A stretch of DNA of 64,000 nucleotides from Ignelater luminosus (lineage: Eukaryota; Arthropoda; Insecta; Coleoptera; Elateridae): contig VTPC01091300.1 of the NCBI GenBank assembly GCA_011009095.1, positions 107,034 to 171,033 of the forward strand, written 5' to 3'. Under the pieces are notes generated by a model that was not told where the DNA came from, searched no databases, and saw only the letters and a list, made by a program, of their open reading frames with translations. The position numbers and the translations under genes are program-made. Below are positions 1-11,370 of the stretch, piece after piece. Position 1 is the stretch's first letter; the number at the start of each line of letters is the position of its first letter.

Positions 1-225
1 AAATTTAATTCCTCTATGGCTGGTGAATTTGGAAAATGGATAACTCCTGTCGTGAACGCTATGTCAGGCACCAAGCAGTCCGCACGCCCGTCCACGGCGA
101 TGATGGTCTGGTGGCGACGGTGGAGCAGGCCGGAAGCAGGTCTTCCATAATCCCCGTCGATATCGGTGCCCAAGGACGGCCAGCGAGCCGTCACACAGAG
201 ACGACGAAGGAGAGAACCGATGAGC

Positions 226-241
226 GGTTCTTTTCAGAACG
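226..241 (+). other. Histone-mRNA-like 3' stem-loop motif
   Basis: GGTTCT-TTTC-AGAACG forms a hairpin with a four-base TTTC loop and five of six stem pairs, the geometry of the animal histone mRNA 3' stem-loop. A poorer version lies at 1162-1177 (GGTTCT-TCTC-AGAAGA, four pairs) with an A-rich 5' flank. No histone reading frame precedes either, so function is doubtful and chance or a repeat-borne hairpin is likely. Confidence 0.2.
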
Positions 242-434
242 GTGTTGGTATTGTGTAGTGAGGAGTGTGAGAGTATGTATGTGTTAGAGTGGTGATGTGT
301 GGATGTCTAGGTGTGTATAGTGTGCCGTGGACTGGTGCAGTAACTGTTCCGGCATTTGCCTTCACCACTAGGGAAACCACGGAAAACCCTAATGAGAACA
401 GTGTGACGGTTGTGGAATGGGTGTGGTAATAATT

Positions 435-515
435 GGCGGGAATTATTAGGCGGGAATTGTTAGGCGGGAAATGATTTGGCTGGAAGTTGTTGGAGGGAAA
501 GAATTTTGGCGGGAA
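435..515 (+). repeat. Short array of GGCGGGAA motifs
   Basis: Exact GGCGGGAA occurs at 435-442, 449-456, 463-470 and 508-515, with a degenerate copy (GGAGGGAA) between the last two. The first three are spaced by 14 bases. The octamer equals the textbook E2F/DP recognition core, but the spacing and the repetitive block suggest a small tandem repeat first; any regulatory role is inference. Confidence 0.5.
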
Positions 516-675
516 GTGTAGCGGATTGGCGACGAATTTCCGGGCGCAGTGGAGTAGGTACCTTGAGGAGCCCCGGGCTCAAGGGTTTGGATGGGAAAGG
601 AATTTGGTGGTCACGGCCCGGTAGCTACCCGGGTCAATCGGATGAGGCTGAGATGAGTGGTGGAGATGGCCGGGC

Positions 676-887
676 CTGCGCACCCCTACGCAGACGCCGG
701 TTGGTGGTGGAGCGGCCGTTGATCCATCTACTGCATCTTGGGTTTGGTTGGATGTGTGGCGGTCGCGATCCTCAAGCCCCCAATTCCTGAAGACCGACGG
801 TCGGGTGGGATGATGCAGTAGTGCGACCTTAAGTCGCCCCCGTTGGTGGTGGAAATGGGCCAGGTCTGTGCCCCCCAAAACACAGAC
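676..887 (+). other. Two related hairpins with a covarying stem pair
   Basis: Copy one pairs CTGCG (676-680) with CGCAG (689-693). Copy two pairs GTCTGTG (864-870) with CACAGAC (881-887). The copies sit in diverged repeats that share the upstream GGTGGTGGA-ATGG segment. In the shared five-base core a C-G pair in copy one is a T-A pair in copy two, so both strands changed together. This suggests selection on an RNA or DNA hairpin, or gene conversion of a palindrome. One pair is thin evidence. Confidence 0.35.
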
Positions 888-3800
888 TCTGGAGGGTGGG
901 TTGGCGGTAGCGCCCGACTACCGCGCTGTTGGTAGAGCCCGTACTCTTCGTCGCCGATGCACCACGCTCTCGCTGCAGACCGGGTCGACTGCCTCGCTTC
1001 GCACTCGAGGCCGGAATGAATGGGCCGTGATGATGACCATGGCGAAGTGATATGCCACATTGCTTATCTGTCCCAAGTATTGGTGATTGAAAGTGTAATT
1101 TAGTAATTTAGTAAAAGAAGAGAAAGGAAGACTAATGGCCTAGACAATGATGATAAAAAACGGTTCTTCTCAGAAGATGGTGATGGTGGTCTCTTCTGCA
1201 ACAAACCAGGAACAGAAAAAAAGGATGTTGGGGTGTGTGTGTTTTTTGATAGCGAATTGGTTCAGAGGATACTAACGGAGAGCTAATGGAGAAACTGTCT
1301 AGGTATCTGGCAGGAGGAAATTTAATTTGCTTTTTGCCCTTCTTGTCTGATATGCAGCGGGAGTGTTTACGATATCGAATGGAACTTCATGGTGGAGATT
1401 GATAGATATATAGACACTAAAGGGAAGGCATCTATCGGAAGTGAAAATGATTGGAACAGAGCATCTCTCTACAGATTTATTATTATTATAATTTCTAGAG
1501 TTTGGTATTAGTTTTGATCTTGAATACTTATCAAGACCAAGATAGCCAGAAGTTTTGGTCTTGATATCAAGAGTCTCACTTTTAATTCTAAAGATCTGGG
1601 AAAACCTTCTTGGTCACATTCAGAGAATTGTTAAAATTACTGCTGTCATCTTACACCTAACGTGCTTGAAAAGTCTTAATATCAAGAATCCTTATCCTGA
1701 TGTGATCAGTCTTAGTGTAGATCTTGTTAAATAATGCGAGTCTTGGTTTCAGTTTAAATTTTATGATCTGGACAATCCAGAAAAATCAGAAGAAATTCGT
1801 AGAATTGCCATTTGCATTCTTAGCGTAACACTTGATTATTACACTTTTAGAAACTTGGTCCTTTTGGTAACGAATATAATTTATCAAAAAACCTTTTGTG
1901 GTTGTGTACTTCTTCCGTCACATGATAACATTTCAATAGAGAGTTGATCACTTTTCAGTAAGTTTGATTTTTAAATTAAAACAAAAACAACAGTTTTGCT
2001 AAAATTTCAATTTTAAATGCAGCTGTAAATTTTCCAGGATTTAAATTCTTATAAATTTCATCCAAGAACATCTGAATTAAAAACCTGCTTGATTGTACTT
2101 TCTACACGTGCAGTAACTGTTTCTAATATAATAATTAAGTACTAGAAGCTAAACAAAATATCTGTAACGTTCAATAACGTCTGAAATCAATACTTACATG
2201 GCCACACCTACTTTAATAAAACTTTCGTACCAGCAATATAATATTGATATTGAATACTGTAAACTTTAGCTTTTTGCAAACAATCCCTTTTCATTTAGTA
2301 ACTCATATTTTAATCAAAATTAATAGAAAAAGCAGAATAAACAAAGTTAACAAAAAAATTGAAGATAAAAATTAGAAAAGGTGACATTTTGAATTCCCAA
2401 AAGTAGTAATAAACTTGGTAGTTTCATCCTGCGTAAAGATTTTTTTGTAAAATCTAATTGCGTTACCCAACATAGAAAGTGCGACTGTATTTTGCAAACT
2501 TGACGAAATAACAGTTTATTTTACGTTTTTATTCGACACAAAACGAATAAAGCGTTAACGGAAATGACACCGTAATACACTATGAATTATTTACCATTTT
2601 CTGACACAAAAGTAAATTTACAAACTACCAAATACATTCATTTTAACACCAAAATGTAAAAAAAGTTAACTTGGGTAGCAAACTTCAAATAGTCAACAAA
2701 CTGACAGTATCTCCATGAATTATGGGTTCCTGGAGTTCCTTAGAATTTCATTGGGGATCAAGGGATCTATTTCGTATCTTCTAAATTTTTTAGTCTCCCA
2801 TTTTTATTAAAATTGACGGTAGTTGAATTTTGATCTTCTCACTTTGTTCAACATTTAATTATAAAAATTGAATCCGAAGATAAATTCGAACTAATTATCT
2901 TTACAATCATCTAAGGACGCAACAGCTCTTAAATTATTTAATACATAATTCAGCAATAATTGTGGTATTAGGATCCTAGCAAGAAATAATCTGAATTTAT
3001 CCCAAATAACCGATGGGGGTTCCGCATCGGAATTCGACCGCAACATCCATAGATTGCTAAAATATCGCGTAACAGAAGCCTTGTAGGGTTGCATAGTGGT
3101 AATTGGCCAATTGTATAAGAGGGAGCCTGCCTCACTCTCCTCCCGCTCTCTGTACGAGAAAACGAGGATAAAGGGTTATATCTTACCAGCCCGGTTGCCC
3201 GCTAATTACAACGAGAAACCATTGTTGCGTAAGGGTTTGTTCGCCTGGTTCGCGAACAATTACCCAATTACCTCTCGTGCTTGCTCTTATTTCCTTCCAG
3301 ACACACGATATCGCAATCTACATTTTCTTCTGCATTTTAAAATTTTACGGTCGTGTGCTCGAAACGCAATCAATTTCAATGGGTTTATAGGAATTCGAAA
3401 GTGATGAGATTAGATTTTGTTTTTAATAAGAACTCCTTTTTTATTCTTGAAATTTGAAACTAATAAGTTTCTGTTAATCAAAATATAAAATAAAAGTACG
3501 CTTAGGAAACTCTTTTTTTTTCTTTTCAAGACGTTTCATATTTAAGGACCATTACTAAAGGTATCTCGACCTTCTCCTTTTAAGAGGAAAGTCATTATGG
3601 GAAATTGTGCAAAAACCTTGAGTAAGCAATCGTTTCCAATTATGGGCAATTTAGCACCCAAATGCATTTTAGTTTAAATGCGATAGATTTGAAGATAAAA
3701 ATAAGAACTTTTTGCTTTTTGAGGAACTCAATTCAAATCGAAATAGTAGTCGTTAAAATATCTTGAAGTCTTGTAGAAATTCTAAGATTTGGAAGTCGTT

Positions 3801-4257
3801 GTGGATATTGCAAATATTGATGTAAGTAGGCAAAGCTCAGTCTCATACTAAAAGCAAAATAACCGATGTAACTTGCAGGTACACGTTCATTCCTTTTCCA
3901 ATGCAGCCTACTTTTCAAAAGAGAAAACGCAGCAAACCAATTAAAACTAGCAAAATTAAATTTTGTTGGATGCTAAGGCTTTTCCTGCTTGAGTTGACAT
4001 TTTCCCTAATATTATACAACAGTTAACTTCGCAAAACCTTTATGATATTCCCAGACGGTTTACAGTTTGCAGGGGTAATAGCAATTATTATTATTACGAA
4101 TCTTTTGTGTGTTGCTGACATGAGTAGTTTAAAACTTTTTACTTCATAAGGAACACCTTCTGGTATAACTGCTTTTAGTCATCATAATAATCATTGCTGA
4201 TTGTTGATTTTGTGGCGGAACAGCTGTGGCCATCATAGAACATAAATCTCTTCAGTC

Positions 4258-4987
4258 TTAAAAAACATAAGGAAACCGACAAAGAAAGAATGCTAAATCT
4301 GATGCGGATTCCTCTCTCACAGGATCTATCGGAAGGAACCCGCAACCGCAACTGCACGTTGTTTTACTTATCGCTTTGGGGCATCCTTGGTGATGATGCG
4401 GTGTGTCTAGACCATACCCTCCCGAATAATATTCTTTGTATCCTGTCTGGGTTCCAGAATTTGTAAGCAAACTTGGGCATTGATCGGAAGGTGAATCAGT
4501 AATAGTCAATTGAAGAGTGGTGTTTATTTTCGGCACTCATTGGATTGATAATAAAAAAGTTTTGAAGAGATCGGGAAATGTGTGCAGAAAACCGATAGCA
4601 GTTTGGTGCTAGGAGAACCACTTTGGAAATATACAAAGAATTGGAATTGCTGGCTGTGGAAAGCGATTTGGTCGAAGCATCTTGTCTGCTTACTTTCCTA
4701 CCGGGCTGAAATTGGACAGATCTATAATAAATGAAGCAGATTTTTGTAAGTGTGGAGAAGAATGGATTTGTTTCGGGAGTGATACATGATAGATGGAGAG
4801 TTATTGATTGCCCAAAATTTCTATCCTGTGTTCTGTTATTCGAGTACCTATATGAGCAGGACAGTCTGAATCTTAAATTTGATTTTGTTTCATTTGTGTC
4901 TGTTTCTATAGAATCAGATGATTTCACGGCACTCTTCTGGTTGGCACCCTTGAAAGTTAAAGATGATTTGGAAAGATTTTTCCACAC
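4258..4987 (-). other. Unassigned pair of overlapping open frames
   Basis: On the - strand a 163-residue frame (4987-4496) runs into a second frame (4536-4258) that is rich in Cys, His and Pro near its end, including CPKAISKTTCSCGCGF. The + strand is also open across 4731-5072 (113 residues). Openness on both strands, lack of a recognisable domain and no clear splice pattern leave three choices: a decayed coding sequence, a piece of a transposon, or chance in a less AT-biased patch. I do not assign a function. Confidence 0.15.
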
Positions 4988-5504
4988 ATTAGTTAAGAGT
5001 TCAAAGTTGATTTTAGTAATGCACGTTGATAAGTCCGTGAGGTCACTGAGCCTAGGTACTGTCTGCTCATAAATAAATAATTGTCATTTACGTAAGCAAA
5101 TTAGAGATGTTAAAGGTTAGATTTCAATAACAGATGGGTTTAGACAGATAAATGACAGAAGGTAGACATAATTAATTTAAGGTGAGATCAGACAATAATT
5201 AATTTGTACATGGATGTTGATTCTGTGATTATGATTTCGCTTCCAATAAATACTTTTGTTCTAATAAAAGCTTCTCGATAAACCATAACGCATAACGAAA
5301 TTCAGTGTATCAATAAGTTCTAGATTCGTAATTCGATAAGAGGACAGTTCAATACTCAAATCAGTAATTGACAATGAAATGTTGAGTTGTTGAACAATTC
5401 ACGGAAATCTGGTTGTCAGTATTTTTGACCTTACTGTCATTATGTAACACTCCCACCCTTTTATTAATAATGTACACGTCTAATTATTATAGTTTTTTGC
5501 ATGG

Positions 5505-5521
5505 CCCTACGTTGGGCGCCA
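5505..5521 (-). other. LTR-retrotransposon primer-binding-site-like sequence
   Basis: Read on the - strand this is TGGCGCCCAACGTAGGG, complementary (one mismatch) to the 3' end of eukaryotic tRNA-Lys(CUU) plus CCA. The - strand sequence just before it contains AAATAAA-type poly(A) signals, as expected at an LTR end. No tRNA body lies next to it, so it is not a tRNA gene. It probably marks a decayed Ty3/gypsy-like or similar element; LTR ends were not resolved. Confidence 0.4.
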
Positions 5522-8384
5522 GATTTATAGCGAAATAATTGCTAATTTTCAGAAATAAAAAAGATTGATGTTGCATTCAGAAAATAATTTGCAGGTTGTT
5601 ACTGCCGGTTTTATTTCATTGTTATTATGTAATCAAATCCATCGCAATATATATATGGCATTTTATCCTCTGCTTTACAACGTATAATATTCTTCAGATT
5701 AGAAAAGTTTATCTGTTTTTCACCAAATAAACAAATTGATGTTTAAACATAATATAATACAATAAACAACAGAGATATAAAAGAGACAGTAACTGTGCTG
5801 TAAAGAATGATTACATTTTAAGTGATCAATTCTTTTTAATATGTCATGAAAAGTGGAAATCTGTATTGTTTTTGATATCTCCGAAAAAAACAATCATTTT
5901 ACTTTTGTGCTGGTAACACTTGTAAAATTGTGTATGAAGCATTGATGTGCAAGTTGTGAGTTATTAACGTTAGAGTAAATACAGTCGAAATTATAACCGA
6001 CTCGCGCGCTTGGTTTTGTGCTGAATAGTTTGACATAGAAGTATTCACATTGCGTGCAATTAAATTTCTCATGAGCGCGAACTAAACATACAAGTGCGGA
6101 TGTTATATGAGCTTTTGATTTCCACTGTTTCTAGTGCAAACATTTCTTACAGCCTCCCCTCAACTCTGAAATGAAACATTATACCTTTTCGACGCGTCGT
6201 TAGCATTTGTAAATTTGCGAATATTTCGCATCATATTTGATAAAAGTTTTCAAAGGAAGTCCTTCTGACAAACTAAGTTATCTCGGCGGAAATTTACGGG
6301 CTTCGCTCAATTAATTTTAAAATTGTTCGGAGATGCAAATCTCGTTACAAAGAAAATTAGCAAGAAAATGTTGGGAGTTTTATTATAATATTCGGTTGAC
6401 TAATGTTTTCGAATTTATTTTTGTCGAAAATTTAATTTTCTTCTCGATCTCTCACTCGAGATATAAACTAACGTTCATAATTAATACTGAAATGAATAAT
6501 GTCTCGTCACTCCCTTAATCTCGAAGAGACGCTGAATGCAAAAATTTACCTACGGACGGCATAAAAAGTTTGAAGTCGTAATTTCTAATGGAACCTTTTT
6601 TAAATATCTTTTTCGCATACGTCTCCAGAGAAATCTACTAAGCTGCGAGAAAAGACTAAATGAACTATCAGACCTTTTGACTTTTATTTTATCGTAAGTT
6701 CTAAGTAAAACTTGATGTCACCTTGTGTTTTTTGTTTTTCTCGTTTTGTTTTCTTCGTCTCGGTGCGTGCTCACATAATTTTTGCAGAACGTCACATACA
6801 TTCATTTTGTCGCGTTTTATGACATAACGTGTGCTCGTTATTCAAGCAAGCGGAAATGTTGTATATAGCAATTTTATGCGCGGTCCATCCTCCGAAGGGT
6901 TGTAAAAGTGCAAAATATGACAATCCGCGACATGACTACCTCAAGACCTAGGTATCTTCCCAAACGATTCTTAATGCTCGCACCGCATTTTCTTTAAATG
7001 CTTTTTCACTACATAGTTTCCATTTTGTCTCGGGATATAAAAATGTGACGCTTTCACTGTATTTATACGATCATAGGCATTATTTTACAATTTTCTCAAA
7101 GAAAATATACTAAAAGCGTTATTTTAAAAGTCTTCTTCTGGCTTCATTTATGATTCTAAAGTAAATTGACGTAACATCAAAGCTATTTTCTAATCGATTT
7201 TACAGTATATTTGAAAAACCTGATTATTATCAGAAAATTATAATACAATGATTATTAAACATTGCAATCTCGTTCAGAATAAAATTAATGTAAAATGCTG
7301 TATTGACCTTTATAACTAACTGGTGTTGGTTTTGAAATTAAGTGTTTTAATTCTGGAACAAATTGATAAACTCGACGAGTTAAAATACTTGAATTAATTT
7401 TCATATTCATATATATTGCACCGTATTAACCCATAGGGTAGTCCTAGTCGTGGAAATCTTGGTTTGTCTGTTTCAACAATTGACTATGACAATTGACTGC
7501 CAGATATTTGCAACCTTTCTTAGTGAAGTTCCAAACTACAAGTGCACGGAATTGAAAGCACATTCGTCTTGTTCAATTTTCCAATCGAGTCCTTTCAGTC
7601 TTGAATTTTTGATATTCAAGATAAAAAATTTTCTGGCATGGATTATTGATTGCGACTTTTACAGTAACTCTTCTGCCAAGTTCAAATTGAATCTCATCAT
7701 GGATTAATGAAATAGGAAGTTGTGGCGAATGCCTCCATCAGGTTTCAAAAAAAAAAATAGTAAACTGTAGTAAGTTCATTGCGCCTTTTTTCAATACTCG
7801 TATACGTTACATACTAGACTGATATTCTATTGTATACTGCTAGATTGAAATAGTGAGAAATGATACAGTGGAATTAGAAAATATTTGTTGACCTCTCCCA
7901 TTAACAAATTATACAATTGAATGGCTGCTGGACGTTTTACTATAACATGAACACTTTCTTTGCTACTTCATTTCATTGGCTCATCCTTGTTGCCATAGCA
8001 TGACTGCTACAATTTCGCTATCATTGTTAACAGGTGAATAATATCTACCACGACCAGTTGTTTTAACGAATATTAATGGACGCATTTCGAGTCTGTTTGC
8101 AAGAACTATTTTAGCAAGAAAGATTTCTTTTTCTAATTTCACTATCTATGGGCTTGGCTTTCTTCTTATAAAAGGTGGCTCGTGGTATACATTCGATATT
8201 ACATATAGTTTAGGTCATTATAAGTCGAAAATCAATTGGGGGGGCCATTTTCACTATTCTCATTATTTATGGAGTTATGGACAAACGCTATTTTATATAC
8301 CAAATTCTTAATTGCACTAAACCCATTATGATAATCATTCATGATGGCCGTCTGGTCTGAACGAGACATATGCCAAAAAGTGTA

Positions 8385-8476
8385 GGTCGACAAGGTTTCG
8401 TCGATTTAAATCACCGTGGTGTGGAACGCACCCCATGTTCAATTTAAATTGACGAAACCTTCTGAACGTAGACTTA
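8385..8476. repeat. Short inverted repeat (MITE-like hairpin)
   Basis: AAGGTTTCGTCGATTTAAAT starting at 8392 is matched by its reverse complement ending near 8461, with one mismatch over 20 bases. Partial pairing extends outward (GTAGGTCG against CGTAGAC). The loop is about 37 bases. No target-site duplication was resolved. Confidence 0.45.
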
Positions 8477-9119
8477 TTGATCCAAAGCTTAGTCAGGCTC
8501 GGCAACTATTTTGGACAATTATCGTACTAGTGGGTTAGTGCAGTTAAAAACTTTTGATATGCAAAGCTATAAGTTTTTCTCGTTTTTCTGTTTTTTGTGC
8601 CAATATTGCTAGTAGAATTTTATCTTTTTCGTCTTTAATTTCTTTTTTATTTTTTTGTTCATTACTTGATTCTTCCTCATCATTTTTGTCTTCTTCTATA
8701 TCAATTTTATGTATTCAAATCGAGTAGTACTGATATAGCTACTTAAAGGGCACTTTCTTTGCGAATCTCAATTTAATCCCACATAATGGCCTAGAGATGG
8801 TAATTGTGTACAATGTATTACTGCGTGCTATGAAGAGAAGTAACTGTTTGCAAAAACTTTAGAAAAAGCCTATGTCTGACACAGAGCCGGCGGAACATGA
8901 TTTTCTGAGGTATGGAGTGCAAAAAAAAAGGTTGTTACACGTCGATGGGCTAACGCAGATAGGTTTTTGACAAAATGAGTTAAATACATTAGGTAATAAG
9001 GAAAACTAAAGCGTTTGGTATGCACAAAGGGGCTAAGTAATAACTATAATTTTAAACTAGCTAGCGTCATCTAACGAAACTAAGAAAAGAAATTTCAGAA
9101 AAAAGATCTTTGAAAGTGG

Positions 9120-10680
9120 ATTCCCTAAACTGGTGGTTTAAATGTCAAGAACATTTTTCTGAAAACCAAAGGAACCAAATGTGTGCACATTATTACAGCT
9201 TATCCGACTATACGAGACAAAAAACACTGTTAACTTTTTAAATACAAATAGTGGCTGTGTCTAGAAGTCCTGTAACAAAAAACCGAAAAGATTCAAGGAT
9301 GTATTATTTAACAGACAATAGAGGACAAAGATATGCAGTCTGCCTCAAGTTTATTTCTGCCACTTTTGCTGTGTTCCATAAAGTCATCGAAAAGTGTGTT
9401 AAAGGAATGACAGATACAGGAATTTTTGTGAGCTATGATAAAAGGAAGAACAGCAAACTCCACAATGCAACATCTGACTTAAAGGCAGCAAGTTAAGGAT
9501 CATATCAATTATTTTCCAAGAATAGAGTCACATTACTGCAGGCGTGATTCAACTAAAAACTATCTAGATGCAAATTTAAATACTCCACCATGTACCGATT
9601 ATATCAAGACTTTTCCGGTCCCACAGTTTGTGCACCAAAGCATTTTTCACGATTTTGAACCAGCTCTTCTCTTTGATCGTCCAGAAAATGATCAGTGTTC
9701 GGTGTGTAACGCATTCAAAGAGACCAAGGAGAAAGATCCTTTAAGAGAAAGGTATGAAAAGCATAAAGGGGTGAAAAACAGTCCATGGATATGAAAGAAG
9801 AGGACAAAAAGATGGAATAGGCAGAGCTGGGATAAAATTTAGAGCCATAACGTTCGATCCTCAAGCTATTCTGCCAATGCCATTTGCTGGCGATTCTCAG
9901 ATATATTACAAGAACCATCTAAATGTTTACAATTTTACAATTTATGCTGGATCTCCCTGAGATGGTTATTGCCACCTCTGGGACGAAACTCATGGTAGCA
10001 AAGGTAGTTTTGAGATTGGGTCGTGCCTCCTTAAATATTTACTAAACCCACCCAAAACTGTAAACCACGTATGTAGCGTCCTTTTCAAACACCTGTAGTG
10101 GTCAAAACAGAAATAAAAACGTTGCCACAGTTATGTCGTCAATACAATCGACCATCTTTAAACCATCGACTTAAAATATATGGAATCAGGACATTCATAC
10201 CTGGAAGCTGATTCAATGCAATCTCAAATGAAAGGACTCGGGCACATAAAAAAATTTATAACACTCGGGAGTGGTGTCTATTGGTATCAGCTGCAAGGAT
10301 AAAACCTAGACCCTATCAAGTTACTCATTTAAAGCACTTAGACGTTTTTAATTTACAGAATCTTGTCGATGACGTTATACTTTGTGTTGGAGATAAGGTT
10401 GAATGGCTAAAAATCAAGTCGTTGCGTTTTCTAAAAGTAAAACCATTCACAATTCAATATAAATACGATCTATCATCGGAAACTTTTTTCAAATTGATAT
10501 CACACAAACCAAAAGAAGATTCGGTCGCAAAAAGAACTGGACTTCTGTTCAGCTTACATCTAAATATCCTGGTCGCATTCCGATTTCTGATAAAAAGAAG
10601 AACGACCTTGTTTATTTACTCAATAAAAAGATTATTCCCGAAGATTTTTTAATCAACTATTCAAAAACACACTTGTTTTA
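9120..10680 (+). pseudogene. Degenerate copy of a multi-copy insect ORF family
   Basis: Successive frames read as one protein broken by frameshifts and stops. The order is a segment with YYSLSDYTRQ (about 9195), a frame from 9251 ending at 9496, then after a frameshift QQVKDHINYFPRIESHYCRR (from 9486) running open to about 9790 with CSVCNAF. Next come YKNHLNVYNFTIY (about 9910), GQNRN (about 10098), MESGHSYLEADS (about 10180), KPRPYQVTHLKHLDVFNLQN (about 10305) and a tail with YPGRIPIS (about 10565). I recall this motif order from uncharacterised, repeated insect proteins that may be transposase-like, with SHYCR and GQNRN blocks. The frame from 9486 has no ATG. The function of intact members is not known to me. 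Confidence 0.6.
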
Positions 10681-10731
10681 ATTGATATTACGTTTCAAAC
10701 ATTCTTTTTGATGCGAATTAGCTATTTTTCA

Positions 10732-11370
10732 GGTACGAGGAATAGCCCTCTATCTGTCCCACCCAGAATTGAATGCTTCATATGCCATTCGTTAGTGTTG
10801 CTGAAGAGTACTTATTGCCCAAAAGGTTTTAGGGTTCCAGCTTTACGGTGGCCGAGATACGCCAGTAGGAGTTATGAATTTTTAGCCAAATCGGGTGGGT
10901 CAAGGAACATAAAAATTAAGCTCTCGGGCGTGGTTGAAGCAAATGGGTTGGAACTTGGCATGTGTAGTTATAGATTTCAGCCACATCTACGGTATTTATT
11001 ACGAGTTGATTCTTTCATTCTTGCACTAGTTATGAATTTTTATTTACCCTATCCCCCCAATGTTCAAAATTAAGTACAGAAGAACAGCTTGGTTACGTAC
11101 ATTTCTGTGTAGTTTATCATAATCGCCCGGTATGGAGGTTTTCAACTTATGTCTTTTATTTCCTATATACGTCTGAAGCCTCAGATATGCATTTTTGAAT
11201 TTTACGAATTTTTACCCAAAAATACAAATTTGGGTGGCGTATCTCAGCTACTGTAAGCTGGAACCCTAAAATCGTTTAGGCAGTAACTACTCTCTAGCAG
11301 TACTAACGAATGGCATATGAAACATTAAATTCTGGGTGACACAAGTAGAAGCCTTTTCCTCGTTAGTACC
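10732..11370. mobile_element. Non-autonomous inverted-repeat (foldback/MITE) element, about 0.64 kb
   Basis: The left arm (10732-10863) is the diverged reverse complement of the right arm (about 11236-11370). Shared blocks include CATATGCCATTCGTTAGT, TTTTAGGGTTCCAGCTT and GAGATACGCC, read inward on the left and outward on the right. The arms start GGTAC-GAGGAA. The open frame across 10708-11073 lies mostly in the left arm and spacer and is not taken as a gene. It lies directly after the degenerate ORF-family copy; whether the two are one element is unknown. No clear target duplication was found. Confidence 0.7.

Larger units (their letters stand above)
1..1060. repeat. GC-rich, internally repeated block (probably transposon-derived)
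   Basis: This block is much richer in G and C than the sequence after 1060 and contains internal repetition. It has four GGCGGGAA motifs (435-515), two diverged copies of a GGTGGTGGA-ATGG segment each followed by a hairpin (about 655-700 and 843-890), and a G/T-rich run near 245-330. Short open frames exist on both strands but none resembles a known protein, and the competing frames look like by-products of high GC. An untranslated or terminal part of a repeat family is my best guess. A CpG-type promoter or first non-coding exon is the alternative. The left edge is cut by the window. Confidence 0.4.
1061..9119. other. Long AT-rich non-coding stretch
   Basis: Frames here are short and closed on both strands and match nothing I recognise. 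Stretches near 3090-3410 and 6000-6900 are less AT-biased and look like unique rather than repetitive sequence; they could hold intronic or upstream regulatory elements, but no motif supports this. The 4258-4987 open frames, the 5505-5521 primer-binding-like site and the 8385-8476 inverted repeat are listed separately. Confidence 0.5.

Noticed and set aside
579-1060. Several 60-110-residue frames in the first kilobase
   Set aside because: Frames overlap on both strands in GC-rich repeated sequence and none matches a known protein.
10708-11073. 121-residue open frame as a gene
   Set aside because: It lies mostly in the left arm and spacer of an inverted-repeat element and has no recognisable domain.
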